A stretch of 64,000 nt of DNA from Dromiciops gliroides (GCF_019393635.1 NC_057866.1:173435386-173499385); one strand, 5' to 3'; numbered from the stretch's first letter, positions 1-12,810 are shown. A program made the numbers and translations. The notes: a model not told the origin generated them from the sequence alone.

Positions 1-2336
1 GGAAAGAATGGAAAGAGAAATGAGAACAATGAAGGAAAGTCATGAGAAAAAAGTCAACAGTTTGAAAAGCCAAATGGGAAAAGAAATAGAAAAGCTCTCT
101 CAAGAAAATAATTGCCTAAGAATTAGGATTGAACAAATGGAAGCTAGTGACCTCATGAGAAATCAAGACACAGTAAAACAAATCCAACTGAATAAAAAAA
201 AATAGGGGAAGATATGAAATATCACTTTGGAAAAACAGCTGACCTGGAAAACAGAGCCATGAGAGATCATTTGAAAATCATTGGACTACCTGAAAACCAT
301 GACTAAAACAAGAGCTTAGACACTATCCCCCAAGAAATTGTCAGGGAAAATTGCCCTGATATTCTGGAAGCAGAAGACAAAATAGAAATTGAAAGAATCC
401 AATGATTACCTCCTGAAAGAGATCCCAAAAGAAAAACCTCCAGGAATATTATAGCCAAACTCCAGAGCTCCCAGATCAAGGAGAAAATATTGTAAGCAGC
501 TAGAAAAAAGGAATTCAAATACTGTGGAGCTCCAATAAGGCTAAAACAGGATTTAGCAGCATCTACATTAAAGGACCGGAGGGCATGGAATATAACATTC
601 CAGAGGGCAAAGGAACTGGGACTACAGCCAAGAATCATGTACCCAGCAAAACTGTGTGTACTCTTTCATAGGAAAAAGTGGAACTTCAATGAAAAAGAGG
701 ACTTTCAGGCATTTGTGATGAAAAGAACTGAACTGAATAGAAAATTTGACTTTCAAATACAAGACCCTGGAGAAGCATAAAAAGGTAAACAGGAAAAAGA
801 CTTCGTGAGGGATATTAAAAGATCAAACTGTTTACATCCCTACATGGGAAGATAATACTTCCAACTCAAAAGAACTTTCTCAGTAAGGAATTCACAGAAG
901 ACACAGGTCTGAACTGAATATGAAGGGATGCTATCTGTAAAGCATTTATGTTTTGTTCTTTGTGGGGCAGACAGGGTGGGGTGTCTTATGTCTGGGACTG
1001 GATTTGGGCTTGGGGTCTCCTGGGTCCAGGGCTGGTGCTCTGTCCACTATGCCATCTAATTAACCCATGAAGATATCTTTAAAATGGGTTTGAGGTGTAG
1101 GAGGAATAGACTGGGGGAGAGGGAAGGGGAGAGATGGTCTGGGGAGAGGTAGTTCCCATGAAGGAAACAAGAAGAAAGCTTATGGAGGGGAGGGGGAGAG
1201 GGGGAAAGAGTGGGGGTGTGAGTGAACCTTACTATCATCAGAATTGGCTCAAAAAGGGACTAACATACATACTCAAGTAGGTATAGTAATATATTTTTGC
1301 TGAGGGAGGGGAGGGAGATGGTGGGGGGGAGAAGGGAAGGGTAGATTGGGAGAGAGAGTAGTAAAAAGCAAAACACTTTCAAGGAAGGTGAAGATGTTCT
1401 ACATTACTGCACAAGTATGACATATTGAATTGATTGATTTCATAGGGAGGGCTGAGGAGGAAAGGAGGAAGAAAAAATATAGACCACAGAATTAGCTCAA
1501 AGACCTTACTCTTATCAGAGTGGGCTCAAGGAAGGAATTACATTCATACCCAATTGGGAGGAGTAATCTATCTAACCCTACAGAAAAGTAGGAGGGGAAG
1601 GGGATAAGGAGGGAAGGGTGAAAGAAGGGATGGCAAATCAGGGGAGGGGACAGTTAGAAGCAAAACACTTCTGAGGAGGAATAGGGTAAAAGAAGATAGA
1701 AAATAGAGTAAATATCATGGGAAGGGAATAGGATAGAGGGAAATAGTTATGATGATTGATTATAATGGCAAAAAGTATGGTACCTACTTTGCTGGGCTAT
1801 TATAAAGAAAATTCTCTGTCAGGTTTAAAGTACTATATATAGGTTATGATGAACAGAATACTATCAGAAAAACATGGAAAGACCTACATGAACTGAAGCA
1901 GAGTGCAATGTACTGTATACAAAATAACAGCAATAGTTTAAGATGATCTGCTGGGAAGCATGTGTTTATTTTCAGCAAGGCAATGATCCAATATAACCCT
2001 GAAGGACTTATGAAAATTCCAATCCATCTACAGAGAAGGAACTGATAGTATCTGAAAACAGATGGAAACACATTTAAAAATTTTTTTTTCCTTTTTGACA
2101 ATTCCTTAATCTGAAATTTTGTTTTTTTGACTCTTTTCTCTCACAGCCTAGCTAATGTGGGAATGTTTTCCGTGACTACTCATGTATAACTTATTTTGAA
2201 TTGCTTGAGTTCTTGTGGGTGTGTGGTGGGAAGGGAGGGAGGAAGAGAAGTTGGAACACAAAGTTTTGAAAAATTGATGTAAAAATTTGTTTTTATCATA
2301 TATTTTGTAAAATAAAATTCTGTTCAATTAAAAAAA
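1..2336 (+). mobile_element. Half-L1 (HAL1)-like element: ORF1 then 3' tail, no ORF2
   Basis: Bases 8-202 encode a Lys/Glu-rich coiled coil typical of the L1 ORF1 protein. A frame open from 496 to 780 encodes the ORF1 C-terminal domain, recognisable by CGAPIRLKQDL, LQPRIMYPAKL and a final FQIQDPGEA before the stop. About 1.55 kb of G-rich and then AT-rich non-coding sequence follows, ending with AATAAAATTC and poly(A) at about 2330. No endonuclease or reverse transcriptase lies between, which fits the half-L1 architecture known from mammals including opossum. An L1 with a deleted ORF2 is the alternative. The frame is broken between 203 and 495 and the 5' end lies outside the window. Confidence 0.72.
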
Positions 2337-3248
2337 AGAAATCCATTTGAACCTTTAATATTTCAGTGACTTCATCAGACTATAACATATCCCTGCCCCA
2401 ATCCCTGCCCTCAACCACCACAACAAAAAACAAAGAAACAAACAAAAAATACTCCCCCAAATCTGATGTTCTTTAGTGCCCATTGACCTGGAAGTTTGTT
2501 CTGATTGGGAGAATGATGATCTCCCATATATTTATATATCAGGAAGCAGAAGTGTTCCAAAATTAATAAAGTTCCCAAATGGTAATGGCATACTTTAACA
2601 CTACTTTGCACCAAGTCACATAACACAAAGGTTAAGAAATTTATTTGAGATATATGTGTATAGGTATAGATAAATACATAGATGTGAAGATTTCTGTGTA
2701 TACATGTTTAAATATGTATATATTTATACACACACATGATTCAATGATTTAGGAATTTGCTTGATTTAATCCATTTTGGAAATCAGTGTGCTACAATCAA
2801 TGCTAAATGGGAAAATTGACTGTCAAAGACATGTTGGCTACCAAATGGGATCAGTGTGGTTTCAAGATGAGAAATTAACGTGTCAAAATCCTCATGACAA
2901 ATTTTGCAAAGCAGGTGATTATATCAATAGAAATACATTTAACATAGTAAAAGCCTTTGAACTATGTAAATGTTTTAGGTTTTATCATGTGAATAATTAA
3001 ATTTAATTATTTTACTTAGTACCAGTAGAATGAAAGAAAGAGAAAGAAAGAAAGAATAAGGTGGTGCTTAGAGATTAATCTTGAAACCAGCTGGTAAATG
3101 TTGTCTATGTTAGCCCAGGCAAGTCACTTAATCTCTCAATGCCCCAGGCTATTCTTTAAGCTATTGAGTTTCAAACAGAAGGTATTATCCTACACTGGTA
3201 GAGGAAGTTCCTTACCTGGAAGTTTACTAAGCCAAAGACATCAAGGGT
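2337..3248. other. No gene; AT-rich flank
   Basis: Unique-looking sequence with short ATAT/GTGT patches near 2650-2740 and a small GAAA run near 3035-3055. Nothing else recognised. Confidence 0.5.
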
Positions 3249-3257
3249 CCATTTCTT

Positions 3258-3414
3258 TTTTTTTTTTTTTTTTTTTTAAGTGAGGCAATTGGGGTTAAGT
3301 GACTTGCCCAGGGTCACACAGCTAGTAAGTGTTAAGTGTCTGAGGCTGGATTTGAAGTCAGGTACTCCTGACTCCAGGGCCAGTGCTCTATCCACTGTGC
3401 CACCTAGCTGCCCC
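3258..3414 (-). mobile_element. Marsupial tRNA-derived SINE, antisense
   Basis: Nearly full length: poly(T), CORE and tRNA-like head ending CACCTAGCTGCCCC. The 9-bp TSD CCATTTCTT occurs at 3249-3257 and 3415-3423. Confidence 0.93.
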
Positions 3415-3720
3415 CCATTTCTTATTCTTATTTCTTATTCCTATCCCTTTCCCTACTTTGTCCCAACCCATTTACATACTGTCCTAAAGAATTGAAGCCT
3501 CATCAATATGGATACACTTTCCACAAAGGACAACTCTTAATGTGTTTTAGTAGATGATTTTCATTAGTTTCTGTACTAAAAAAATGCATCATTGCATAGT
3601 CAATTTGGTAATAAGTCTCTGTATATAACAACATTGAACCTCAGGTGATATATTCAAATCTCTGGGATCAAGTAGGAAGATATATATCAGGAGAACTAGA
3701 GATGGTCCTTAATGTTCAAG

Positions 3721-3844
3721 GTAATCAGGTTAAGTGACTTGCCCTGGGTCACACACCTAGTATCAAGTGTCTGAGGCTGGATTTGAACTCAGGTCCTCCT
3801 GACACCAGGATCGGTGTTCTACCCACATTTTCACCTATCTGTCC
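3721..3844 (-). mobile_element. Diverged marsupial SINE, antisense
   Basis: The CORE (GGTTAAGTGACTTGCCC, GGTCACACA) and head (CTGAGGCTGGATTTGAACTC) are present with several changes and no obvious TSD. It is an older copy than its neighbours. Confidence 0.85.
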
Positions 3845-4890
3845 TATATTTCTTTAATAACAAATACCCAAGCCTCCTGGATGAGATCTAAAATCATTCA
3901 AAAGAGATTGGGGATAGTTAGAAAAAAATAACAACCAAGTAGATGAAGACCAAATATGGCCTAGACATGCATTGGTATATTTATCACAGACAAACACTAA
4001 TGAATGAAAAAATGAGTTTAGCCTAAAATTAAACAAGAAGAACAATTTGTGAATTGCTCTTGTAAAATTTCTTTACTGCTAAGATTTTCCAAAGTAATTC
4101 CTGTACATAGAGGGTTGATTTGGAACTTTAAATTCAACTAATTATACTTAGGCTAGTACAGAAGAAGACATTTGAAAGGAATGATAAGAAGTAAAATGAT
4201 TTCTTCGAACCCTAATCCTCTAGATGTACTGCAGTGAGTAAGTGGAGCTGTGTGGAACTTGTAAATATTTTCAGTGTGATCTTTTCCTACCTCCTCTACT
4301 TTAAATTAACCCTATTTCAGTGTCATCAGCATATCTAAGCAGATTTCTGAACCCTGAAATCTTTGTGTAGCATTTAAGTACAGTATGCCAATGAGAGAAA
4401 TTACAGGGGATGAGAAGATAACTCTCAGCTGCTTTGGCTCTCCTTCCATACATAACCCAAATTCTTGATTGCTGCTACCACTAAATAAGAACAGCTTCTA
4501 AATATAAGTTTGATTCCATGTACTATCAGGGTAGCCTTTAACTGAATGCATAATCCATTAGTTCAGTCATTCAAGAAAAGTGGATTCCTAGTGGATGATA
4601 AATGTTGGAGATTCCAGTACAGTTATTCCATAGATATAAGATTTTCTCCAAGGTCATTCAGCTAGTTGGTGCATTTTCACCTATCCTTTCAGACATTGAA
4701 AATATTTTTAGTTCTTCTGAGAGTAGTCAGCATAGGTACTCAATTGTTCTTTTCCCTTCTACATTTGTACAAACTATACTAGTTCACATCAATGTATGTA
4801 TATACATAAACTTGCATGCATACACAGATATATACATGCACACATATATGTTTTATTGATGACTATTTATCTTTACAATAGTCATTTCAT
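3845..4890. other. No gene; intergenic sequence
   Basis: Unique-looking sequence. A small TACA/TATG-rich patch lies at 4790-4850. No motif recognised. Confidence 0.5.
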
Positions 4891-5045
4891 GGGGGAAGGT
4901 AGATGGTGCAGTGGATAAAGCACAAGCCCTGGATTCAGGAGGACCTGAGTTCAAATCCAGCCTCAGACACTTGACAATAACTAGCTGTGTGACCCTGGTC
5001 AAGTCACTTAACCCTCATTGCCCCTCAAAAAAAACCCAAAAGACA
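4891..5045 (+). mobile_element. Marsupial tRNA-derived SINE, sense
   Basis: Head GATGGTGCAGTGGATAAAGC (A box), GAGTTCAAATCC (B box), CORE CTAGCTGTGTGACCCTGG and an A-rich tail with interspersed C. Confidence 0.92.
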
Positions 5046-5337
5046 ACCAAAAATATAATTCCCTACGTTTACATGGAAAATATATAACAAAAATAAAGAA
5101 TTGCTATATTTTGAAACTTTTTTTTTAAACTTCCTTGGGGGTATATGTCTAGAAATGGGATCTCTAAGTCAAAGGCAATAAAGAAAAATAGCAGTTTAGT
5201 CATTTTCTTACATAATTCCACATTAAATTTGAGAGCATTAGGTTTATTTCACAACTCCACCAAAGTAAATAAGTGTATACCCTCTTTAATATTAACTTTC
5301 CCACCTTTTGTCAACCTTGCCTTGTAGCATGATATAA

Positions 5338-5371
5338 AGTGAAACCTCAAAAAAAAAAAAGTGAAACCTCA
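5338..5371. repeat. 12-bp direct repeat flanking A10
   Basis: AGTGAAACCTCA at 5338-5349 and again at 5360-5371, with ten A between. It looks like a TSD around an insertion that is nothing but poly(A). Confidence 0.7.
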
Positions 5372-5459
5372 GAATTGTTTTAAATGGCATTTCTCTTACT
5401 ATTTGTAATTCAGAGTACCTTTTCAAGTGGTCATTTGTTGTTTGTAATTACTCTTTAGA

Positions 5460-5568
5460 AAACCCTTTAGAAGACTATATATATATATATGTATATAATA
5501 TATATATATATGCATTTATCATAACTATGTAGCATATATATGTGTGTGTATGTATATATATATATAAA
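5460..5568. repeat. (TA)n/(TG)n microsatellite
   Basis: Alternating TA with TG interruptions; low complexity. Confidence 0.9.
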
Positions 5569-5650
5569 ATTTACCACTTATCTATTGGAAAATTCTTAGT
5601 TTTAGATATCTGTGTCAATTACTTATATAAATCAGATATCACACTTTTTT

Positions 5651-5760
5651 GACCGTGGATTCAGGAGGATCTGATTTCAAATCGGTCTGACACTTGACAT
5701 TTACTAGTTGTGTGACCTTGGGCAAGTCACTTAACCCTTATTGCCCCACCAAAAAAAAAG
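5651..5760 (+). mobile_element. 5'-truncated marsupial SINE, sense
   Basis: Begins within the head (GTGGATTCAGGAGGA) and continues through a B-box-like TTTCAAATC and the CORE to GCCCCACC and poly(A). It is inserted in the antisense L1. Confidence 0.85.
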
Positions 5761-6278
5761 TAAATGGTGGGTAATTTGTTCAGTATAGTACTCTCTGTAA
5801 ATTCATTTACACATTGGTCCTAGTTTTATTGGTCTGGCACAATCAATTTTTTCAGTGTCCATTTGTTTCTATATAATGTGATAATTGACCTTAAATAAAT
5901 ATTTTATATGTCTTTCTAGAATAACTCCCAGATTTTTCATGCATTTTATGCTTTTCAAAATAATTTCTCTCATTTTTTTCCTGAAAAAGTAAATCATAAT
6001 AAAAACAAAATGGAAATCTTATTTTGTTATGGATTTATTTTGCATCTTGTTACTTTACAGAAATGATAAATTATACATGTCTAGAGTAAAATCAATTGAT
6101 AATGAAGGCGTGGGTAAAACATGCTTTCCCACTCTTTGTACTTGCAAAGATTCTAATGTTTCTTCATTTCAAATTAAGCTAGCTATTGGCATTAAATATA
6201 AACTTGATGTTAAATATTAAGGGCACTTGTATATTTAAGATTTGTTAGCATTGCTAATGTAAGTGAATTCTGCATTTT

Positions 6279-6414
6279 TTTTCTGAGGCAATTGGGGTTA
6301 AGTGACTTGCCCAGAGTCACACAGCTAGTGTCAAGTATCTGAGGCTGGATTTGAACTCAGGTCCTCCTGACTCCAGGGCCAGTGCTCTATACACTGCACC
6401 ACCTAGCTGCCCAT
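6279..6414 (-). mobile_element. Marsupial SINE, antisense, 16-bp TSD
   Basis: Complete antisense SINE. Perfect TSD GTGAATTCTGCATTTT at 6263-6278 and 6415-6430. Confidence 0.95.
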
Positions 6415-7639
6415 GTGAATTCTGCATTTTGTGAGGTTTTGTTTTTTCTGTATCTTCTGAAATAGTCAATTGGTTTTTTGTTATTGATATGATTAATTAT
6501 GCTAATTGATTTCTTTTTTCATCCCTGGTGAAATACAATTTGGTTAAAATGAATTATCATCTAGATGCATTTCTTTAGTTTTTCCATGAGAATATCATTA
6601 AAAATATTTGAGATTTGTCTTTCCTTCTTTGTTTTTCTCTTGTTTGTCAATCAGTATCATCTTTATATAATAGAAAGTATTTATAGAGTGTTACTACATT
6701 TACATTTTTTATAATAATTTTGTAACATGTATTAATTGGATTGAACTATAAATGGCTTATAAATTCATCTGTGTTGGGTTCCCATTTCATTCTCCTTAGG
6801 ATTTGATTTATGACTTGCCTGATTTATTATTCTGAGACTGGATTTTTTAAGTTATGTATTTCTTGCTTTCCTGGTTTAGATATATTATATTTTCCTTTAT
6901 TCTAATTCCCTTTGAATTTTTAGTTATGCAGGTTTTCAGGTTTTCTATAATAACTTCTGAAAATTCCAAATGTATCTGGTGTGAATTCATTTTATTCATT
7001 TATAAATTTTAATAGTTTTCTTAGTTTCTCTCTTTTTCCCTGTTGAAGTTAAATAACATGTCTTTTTCTTTTGGTCTTAAAAATAGATCTTAGGTTTATT
7101 TTTTAATCTGCTCTTATTTTAATTTATTTTCCATGTAATTTTTAAGATTTCTTTTTTGTGTGTGTCCTTATTTTGGCATTACTAATCTTAAAATTTTAAG
7201 ATTTAAAAATTACTTCTTTTGATTAATTTTCACCATATTTTTCCTCTGAGTCCTTTTTTAATTGCATCCATAACTTTTGGTATATTTATTCATGTTATTT
7301 TTTTTCTAATGCAATTAAGGTTTTGTTATTTGTTTTTTGAAAAAGTCATTATTGCAGATGCTATTAGTCTCTTTGAATAAATATCTTATGCCCACTTTTC
7401 TTTATTTATTGTTAATTTTATGACATGGTATACAAATATGCATTTATTTTGACTGCTTTTAAAATTGTATTTATGATTCTTTTAATGCCTTAGCACATGA
7501 TCAATTCTTATAAAGGTTTCTGAATGCTGATAAATATGAATATTCTTTCATATTCTCATTTGAAAGTCAACACAGGTTAGTTACATTTAACTTTTTCAAC
7601 TATTTCCTTATTTATTTTCTTTCTTTCTTTTTATCTTTT

Positions 7640-8070
7640 TATTAAATTTACCTGGTTCTCAGGAGAACATTGTACACAGTATCTTCAATATTATGTGTTG
7701 ATCAACTGTGATAGACTTGATTCTTCTCAGCAATACAATGGGTACAAGATAGTTCCAAAAGACTCATGATGCAAAAGGCTCTCCAAATCCAGAAAAAAAA
7801 GAACTGTGGAATATGGATGCAGATTGAACCATACTATTTCTTTTGGTTTTGGTGCTGTTGTTTTTCTTTTTTTGAGGTTTTTCCTTTTTGCTCTGATTCT
7901 TCTCTTATAACATGACTAATGCATAAATATGTTTAATGTTATTGTACATATATAATCTGTATCAGATTACTTGGTGTATTGGGGAAGGGGAGAGGAGAGG
8001 GAGGAAAAAATTTGAAACTAGAAATCTTATAAAAAGAAATGTTGAAAACTATCTCTACATGTAACTCATA
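7640..8070 (+). mobile_element. L1/HAL1-type 3' tail, sense
   Basis: Contains the tail landmarks CAGGAGAACATTGTACACAG, GATCAACTGTGATAGACTTG, TTCTCAGCAATACAATGGG, CATGACTAATGCATAAATAT and GTTGAAAACTATCTCTACAT. Related tails occur at 1845-2336, 11850-12130 and 52368-52660. Confidence 0.75.
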
Positions 8071-8259
8071 TAGTAAAGTTCACTACTATTATGGCTTCAA
8101 TATCATTGTATTTTTGCAAGTAAGTTAGATTTTCTTTGAATAATTTAGCCATAGTTTTTTGCTGCATATATATTTTATAAGTTATTTTTAATTGATCATG
8201 ATGTCTTTAGACATAAATGTGTATTTCCTTTTTTCTGTTTTGACTTCATAACAACAATA
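8071..8259. other. No gene; short intergenic stretch
   Basis: Nothing recognised. Confidence 0.5.
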
Positions 8260-8480
8260 GATAGCTTTTATATAGTGTTTTAATTTTTGTAAAATACTTT
8301 GCAAAGGTGCCATTATTTATCTTAATTTTACAGATGAGGACACTAAGACTGGTTGTTTCGGTGACTTGTCTAATATTACACAACTGGTAGTTATCTAAAG
8401 TAAGATTTAAGTTGAACTAATAACTTGCTGACTACAAGTATGGTGCTCTACTTACTCTACCAACATACCCCCTGGCTACC
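8260..8480 (-). mobile_element. MIR-type CORE-SINE, antisense
   Basis: AATACTTTGCAAAGG, then TTTTACAGATGAGGACACTA, then GGTGACTTG and a diverged head ending in CTACTTACTCTACC. Old copy. Confidence 0.75.
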
Positions 8481-8549
8481 TAGTTTTTATTGTTACTTTA
8501 TCTTAGCTAATGGGTATAATCACATTTTACAAAAAAAAAAATAAAAAGA

Positions 8550-8645
8550 ACTACCTGAAAATAATACATTTTGATCCATCCTCTCATTTTTAATCTGTAT
8601 GTGTCTTTACATTTTAAATGTATTTCTTGAATGAAGATTATACAC
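8550..8645 (-). mobile_element. L1 ORF2 endonuclease fragment, antisense
   Basis: The minus strand encodes FIQEIHLKCKDTYRLKMRGW, matching the conserved L1 endonuclease segment (IQETH...KDTYRLK...GW). Only about 95 bp remains. Confidence 0.75.
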
Positions 8646-8649
8646 ACAC

Positions 8650-8724
8650 ATACACCCCTTTTTGTATATGTATATGTATATGTATATATATACATATATA
8701 TATGCATGTGTGTGTTGTGTGTTT

Positions 8725-8764
<40 letters not shown>

Positions 8765-8765
8765 G
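8650..8765. repeat. (TA)n-(TG)n microsatellite
   Basis: TATATG units followed by at least 16 TG dinucleotides (8727-8761). Confidence 0.95.
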
Positions 8766-8829
8766 CTATAGCTCTATTTCATGCCCCTTACTAAGGTCTT
8801 CTTAGTTCTGAATCTTGCATCCTATAACC

Positions 8830-9000
8830 CTTTCTTGTCAACAACACTGATAGTTGGTGCAACAATTATGCTTTCATTTTTACAGATTAGAAAACTGAGA
8901 ATCAGAGATTGGTCACACAGCTATTCAGTTTCAAAGTCAAGATAGGAACCTCTTTCTCCCAAGTCTCAGTCAATAGCCTTTCCACTCAATTACATTGCTT
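8830..9000 (-). mobile_element. Diverged MIR, antisense
   Basis: TTTTACAGATTAGAAAACTGAG, then GGTCACACAGCTA, then a Cys/Ser-type decayed head. Old copy. Confidence 0.65.
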
Positions 9001-11849
9001 CAGGAAATCAATTTACAGTTGTGGAAATCACAATTTGGGAAACTATAAGAGTGATTACCTTTTTCTCTAGCAATTTGAAAATAATAGAAATTAATAATTT
9101 AAAATTAAGATCAGAACATCTGTAAGATGATATTCTTGGCATTGGAATGGAATGCTAAGGGAAAGGAACCTTTAGCAAATTGAGGGCTGAATTATTGTGT
9201 GCTCTAAAATTCAAAGCAGAAAAATAAGCCAAATCATTAATTTTGTGTGTGCCTAGATAAGGCCTTTAGAAATACATATATGTTGCTTGGATTTGGAGTA
9301 GCATATTTTCTTTTCCCCAATAAGGAATTTAGATGCAGACCGGTGCAGGGGAACTAAAATTGTTGCCCTCATGTCATCATCTGAAATACTATATTTTGTT
9401 GTTAAAATTTTAAACATTCAGAAGTATAACAAAGGACCATAAATATCAGTAATTGGTTATACAGCAGTCTGCTGCTTTTTCTTGGAAATACACAGCATAT
9501 ACACATGCACACACATATGACATTTGTATGTCTTTTGTCTTGTGGCAAATGACCTTTAGATTAGCAATCCATGTATTATGTATTTTAACATAGTCTTGTA
9601 AGATGACTAGTTCTAGTTGCCAATTTGGAATCATGAACAATGATGCTTGTGTTCCATACTATGAAACTCATTATCTCAACTTGACACTAAAATATTTATA
9701 TGCCCATAAAACTGCAGAACCAAGAAAGAAGGGAGACATGTTTAATGGACTTCAGGTCTTTACTCTGGTCTCACACTACTTCCATGGCTGTAGAGGGAAT
9801 TCTCTAGTTTGAGAGGGTGTTCATGATTACTAAAGTTTGGGCATTGTTCAGGGAATAATATGGAACTTACACTATGTCAAATTCTCTATTTCCAGGATGT
9901 TATATTAAACTTCCTTAGTTAATTTGAATTATTTAAGAACAACATGACTGCAATATTAAGTTAAAATTGTATTAGTATTATTTTCAGAATCATACTAACT
10001 AAATGATACTTTGTGGGAAGGATCATGTCCTGATATCCACCTCAAATGCTTAGGGAAATGCCCCTAAACACAGTCTCTTCCCTTAAAAACTCATTAGATT
10101 GCTGTTTTCAATACATCTAAATCCCAGAGGAAGCTATTAATACTTTCTATCTCTATCATATTTTGGAAGTGATGCCTTCCAGGTGTTTGTTAACATGTAT
10201 GAAAAATGATACTTCTTGATTTTTTGTTTCCTAAAATTTACATCTTTCATGCTTCTTGTATATGAGGACATAGTAAGCCAATCTTTGAGTGTACCAATTC
10301 TTAGACTCCATCCTTTAATAAAGAAGAAGCTGATTTTGTTAGTATTTTCTTACCTCAGTCCACCCATATCCAATATTATTTTTGTTACAACTTCTTATCT
10401 TGTGTAAGCCTACTTTAACTTCTCTGAATTGGGATGAAAAGAATAGCACATACTGGATTTGAACCTGGAAGGCCTGTATTTCACTCCCTGCTCTGCCTTT
10501 TACAACTTTGATAAGGCTATGATTTTCTTGGTGAGGATACTTCCTCAGCCAACATGAATTAAAACTTTTCTAAATCCTTTCATTCAATGAAATTCTCATT
10601 CATGTCTTTCCTTAGTTCTGCCATATAGGAGCCATCCAACACATTGGAATCCTTCCTCTGGTTCTTTTAATATCTTAGGGTTAATGCTGGTTGTAGCTGT
10701 CCATTTGCTGCCTCTAATTCTCACTAGATAACTGTTGTGGTTTTTTTTTTCTGACCATATAAAAGATCGATCTAAAATCTTTTATGCTATATCACCACAC
10801 ACAAATTGGCAATAGGATATGATATATTTGAAGCAGTTAATAATATTTTATTGCTGCTTGGGTTATTTGTAATTTTAACATGGTTCTATGCAGTGATCCT
10901 CAGTTATAAAGCATCACTAAAAATTTTGATGTTTAAGAGAGCTTTTCATGGTATAGAGTCATTTGGGATCATTGAAAGTGGTGCTTGGTTTTAGAAATGT
11001 GATGCAACCTGATATCATCATCATCTTCTACTTTTAAATTATGTGGTCAATATAATGTGCTTTCTGAATTCCCTATCCAAGATATGTATCAATGTATAAA
11101 CATGTAGAAATGCACTATACATATATGAACATATATGTATATATACATACACACATACACATATACATACAGATGTGTGCACATGCACAAGGAAATCCAT
11201 GGATTTATGTCTGGGTACACACATTGAATATACTAAATATAGGATTCCCATGTAGCTGCATCATAAAATTTACAATTTATATACTTTTTCATTGACTTTG
11301 TTTTAAAGTCAGAAGGGTTTTACTAAGGAGGGTTCATAGTTTTCCACAGGTCATTATAATTAGTACCTTTCCATTCATTAATAGTATGTGATAGGAAATC
11401 ACCTTTGTTTGGACTCTTTATATGACATCTTCTGTGATATTGGTAAATGGCTTAATGATCATGTTTCCTAGTCATAAATGGGGACAGTGAGTATTGTAGT
11501 ATTTACCATCAAGAGTTGTTCTGAGGACAAAATGATGTAATGCGTGGAATATTCTTAGTAAGTGTAAAGAGCAAAATAAAAGTGGGATGATGATGATGCA
11601 TTCTTCCTAACTTACCATTCAACATATTTTCCTCTTTAGTTTCCTTTTGTGGACTCCAACTTTTTATTGTAGCGGCATATAATAATCAAATGTAATTTCA
11701 TCCTCCCTTATCAGTTTTCATAGTTGTGGGAGATGAGGATCTTATACTGGTAAAAGACTAAAGGATTTTGTTCCTGAAATGTGTTCTTCTCTCAGGATAG
11801 GGGGAATTGAAACCCCTGGGTGTGGCTGGCACCTAGAGTAGTGACAATT
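9001..11849. other. No gene; largely unique intergenic DNA
   Basis: No exon and no confident repeat recognised. A TATACATACACACATACAC-type low-complexity patch lies at 11110-11175. Open frames here have no coding look. Confidence 0.5.
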
Positions 11850-12130
11850 TCAGAGAGACCCAGGAAGATTTGTATGAACCAATACAGAGTAGTGAAGTGA
11901 ACAGAATGAGTATAACAAATTATAAAATAGCAATTACTTAAACATGGACAACTTTAAAAGACTTGAGGATTCTTACCAATGCAATAACCAACTCTCATTC
12001 CAGAGTACCACCTCCCCAAAACTGCAGAATATATTTGGCTTGACTATTCATGTTTGCTCCATTCATTTGTTTTTCTATTGTATTTTCTTTTTGGTTTATT
12101 GTTTTTGTTTTTAAGTAACAAGTATTTTAG
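11850..12130 (+). mobile_element. L1/HAL1-type 3' tail, sense, diverged
   Basis: AGAGACCCAGGAAGATTTGT, then ATGAACCAATACAGAGTAG, then GTGAACAGAATGAG. These match the tail family seen at 7640-8070, with deletions. Confidence 0.6.
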
Positions 12131-12139
12131 TTATCTATC

Positions 12140-12810
12140 CCCCCCCTTGCCATTTAACAAATTAAAAGAAACAATAACAAAAATTGGAAAACAATTCTCT
12201 CTTCATATATATATATATATATCAACATAGTCACATGAAACATTAGTGATATCTGAAAAAACGTTTATGTATTTTAAATTTATCAGCTCTGGGATAGATG
12301 GTGTGTTATATTTCATCATCCTTCTTTTAGAATTGTGGTTTATCAGTGTATTAACTAGAGCTCTGATAGTTATTTTTCTCTATGATGTGGCCATCATATG
12401 AACTGTTCACCTAGTTCCACTCATGTCACTCAGCATTCATTCATAAAATGTCCTTTTAATTCTCTCTGAAACTAACCATGTGATCATTTGTTAAGGCATA
12501 ATATATTATATTATATCTACATACCACAATTTCCTTATATATTCTCCTATAAGAGAACAGTCTATTAGATTCCCAATTTTGGCTACCGTGAAAAGAGTTA
12601 ACATAAATATAAATATTTTATACATATAAATTCTTTTCCTCTTCCTTTCACTTTTCTTTGGGTATAGGTTCAGTCATGGTAAAGCTAGGTTATGCACAAT
12701 TAAAAAAAACTTTCTGAGCATAGTTCCAAAATGCTTTCCTGACTGGCTAAACCAATCCATATCTCTACCAACAGTGCATTCTTGTACCAATGTTTTTCTT
12801 TACATCCCCC
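12140..12810 (-). mobile_element. Antisense L1 3' end, degraded
   Basis: CCTAGTTCCACTCATGTC, CATACCACAATTTCC, TTTGGGTATAGGTTCAGTC and ACCAATCCATATCTCTACC, CAACAGTGCATTC appear in the order expected for the antisense L1 3' end. A (TA)n patch lies at 12206-12222. Confidence 0.5.

Larger units (their letters stand above)
5120..7610 (-). mobile_element. Degraded antisense L1 (3'UTR/ORF2), broken by SINEs
   Basis: In order, the stretch resembles antisense L1: ACAACTCCACCAAAGTAAA (5252-5270), ACCTCAGAATTG then GGCATTTCTC near 5365-5396 (antisense 3' end); the RT region near 6490-6550 with CATCCCTGGTGAAAT; and the ORF2 linker region to about 7540, where GATCAATTCTTATAAAGG and TGAATGCTGATAAATATGAA recall the antisense endonuclease/linker. 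Two SINEs (5651-5760, 6279-6414) are inserted. It is heavily decayed with many deletions and has no open frame. Confidence 0.5.
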
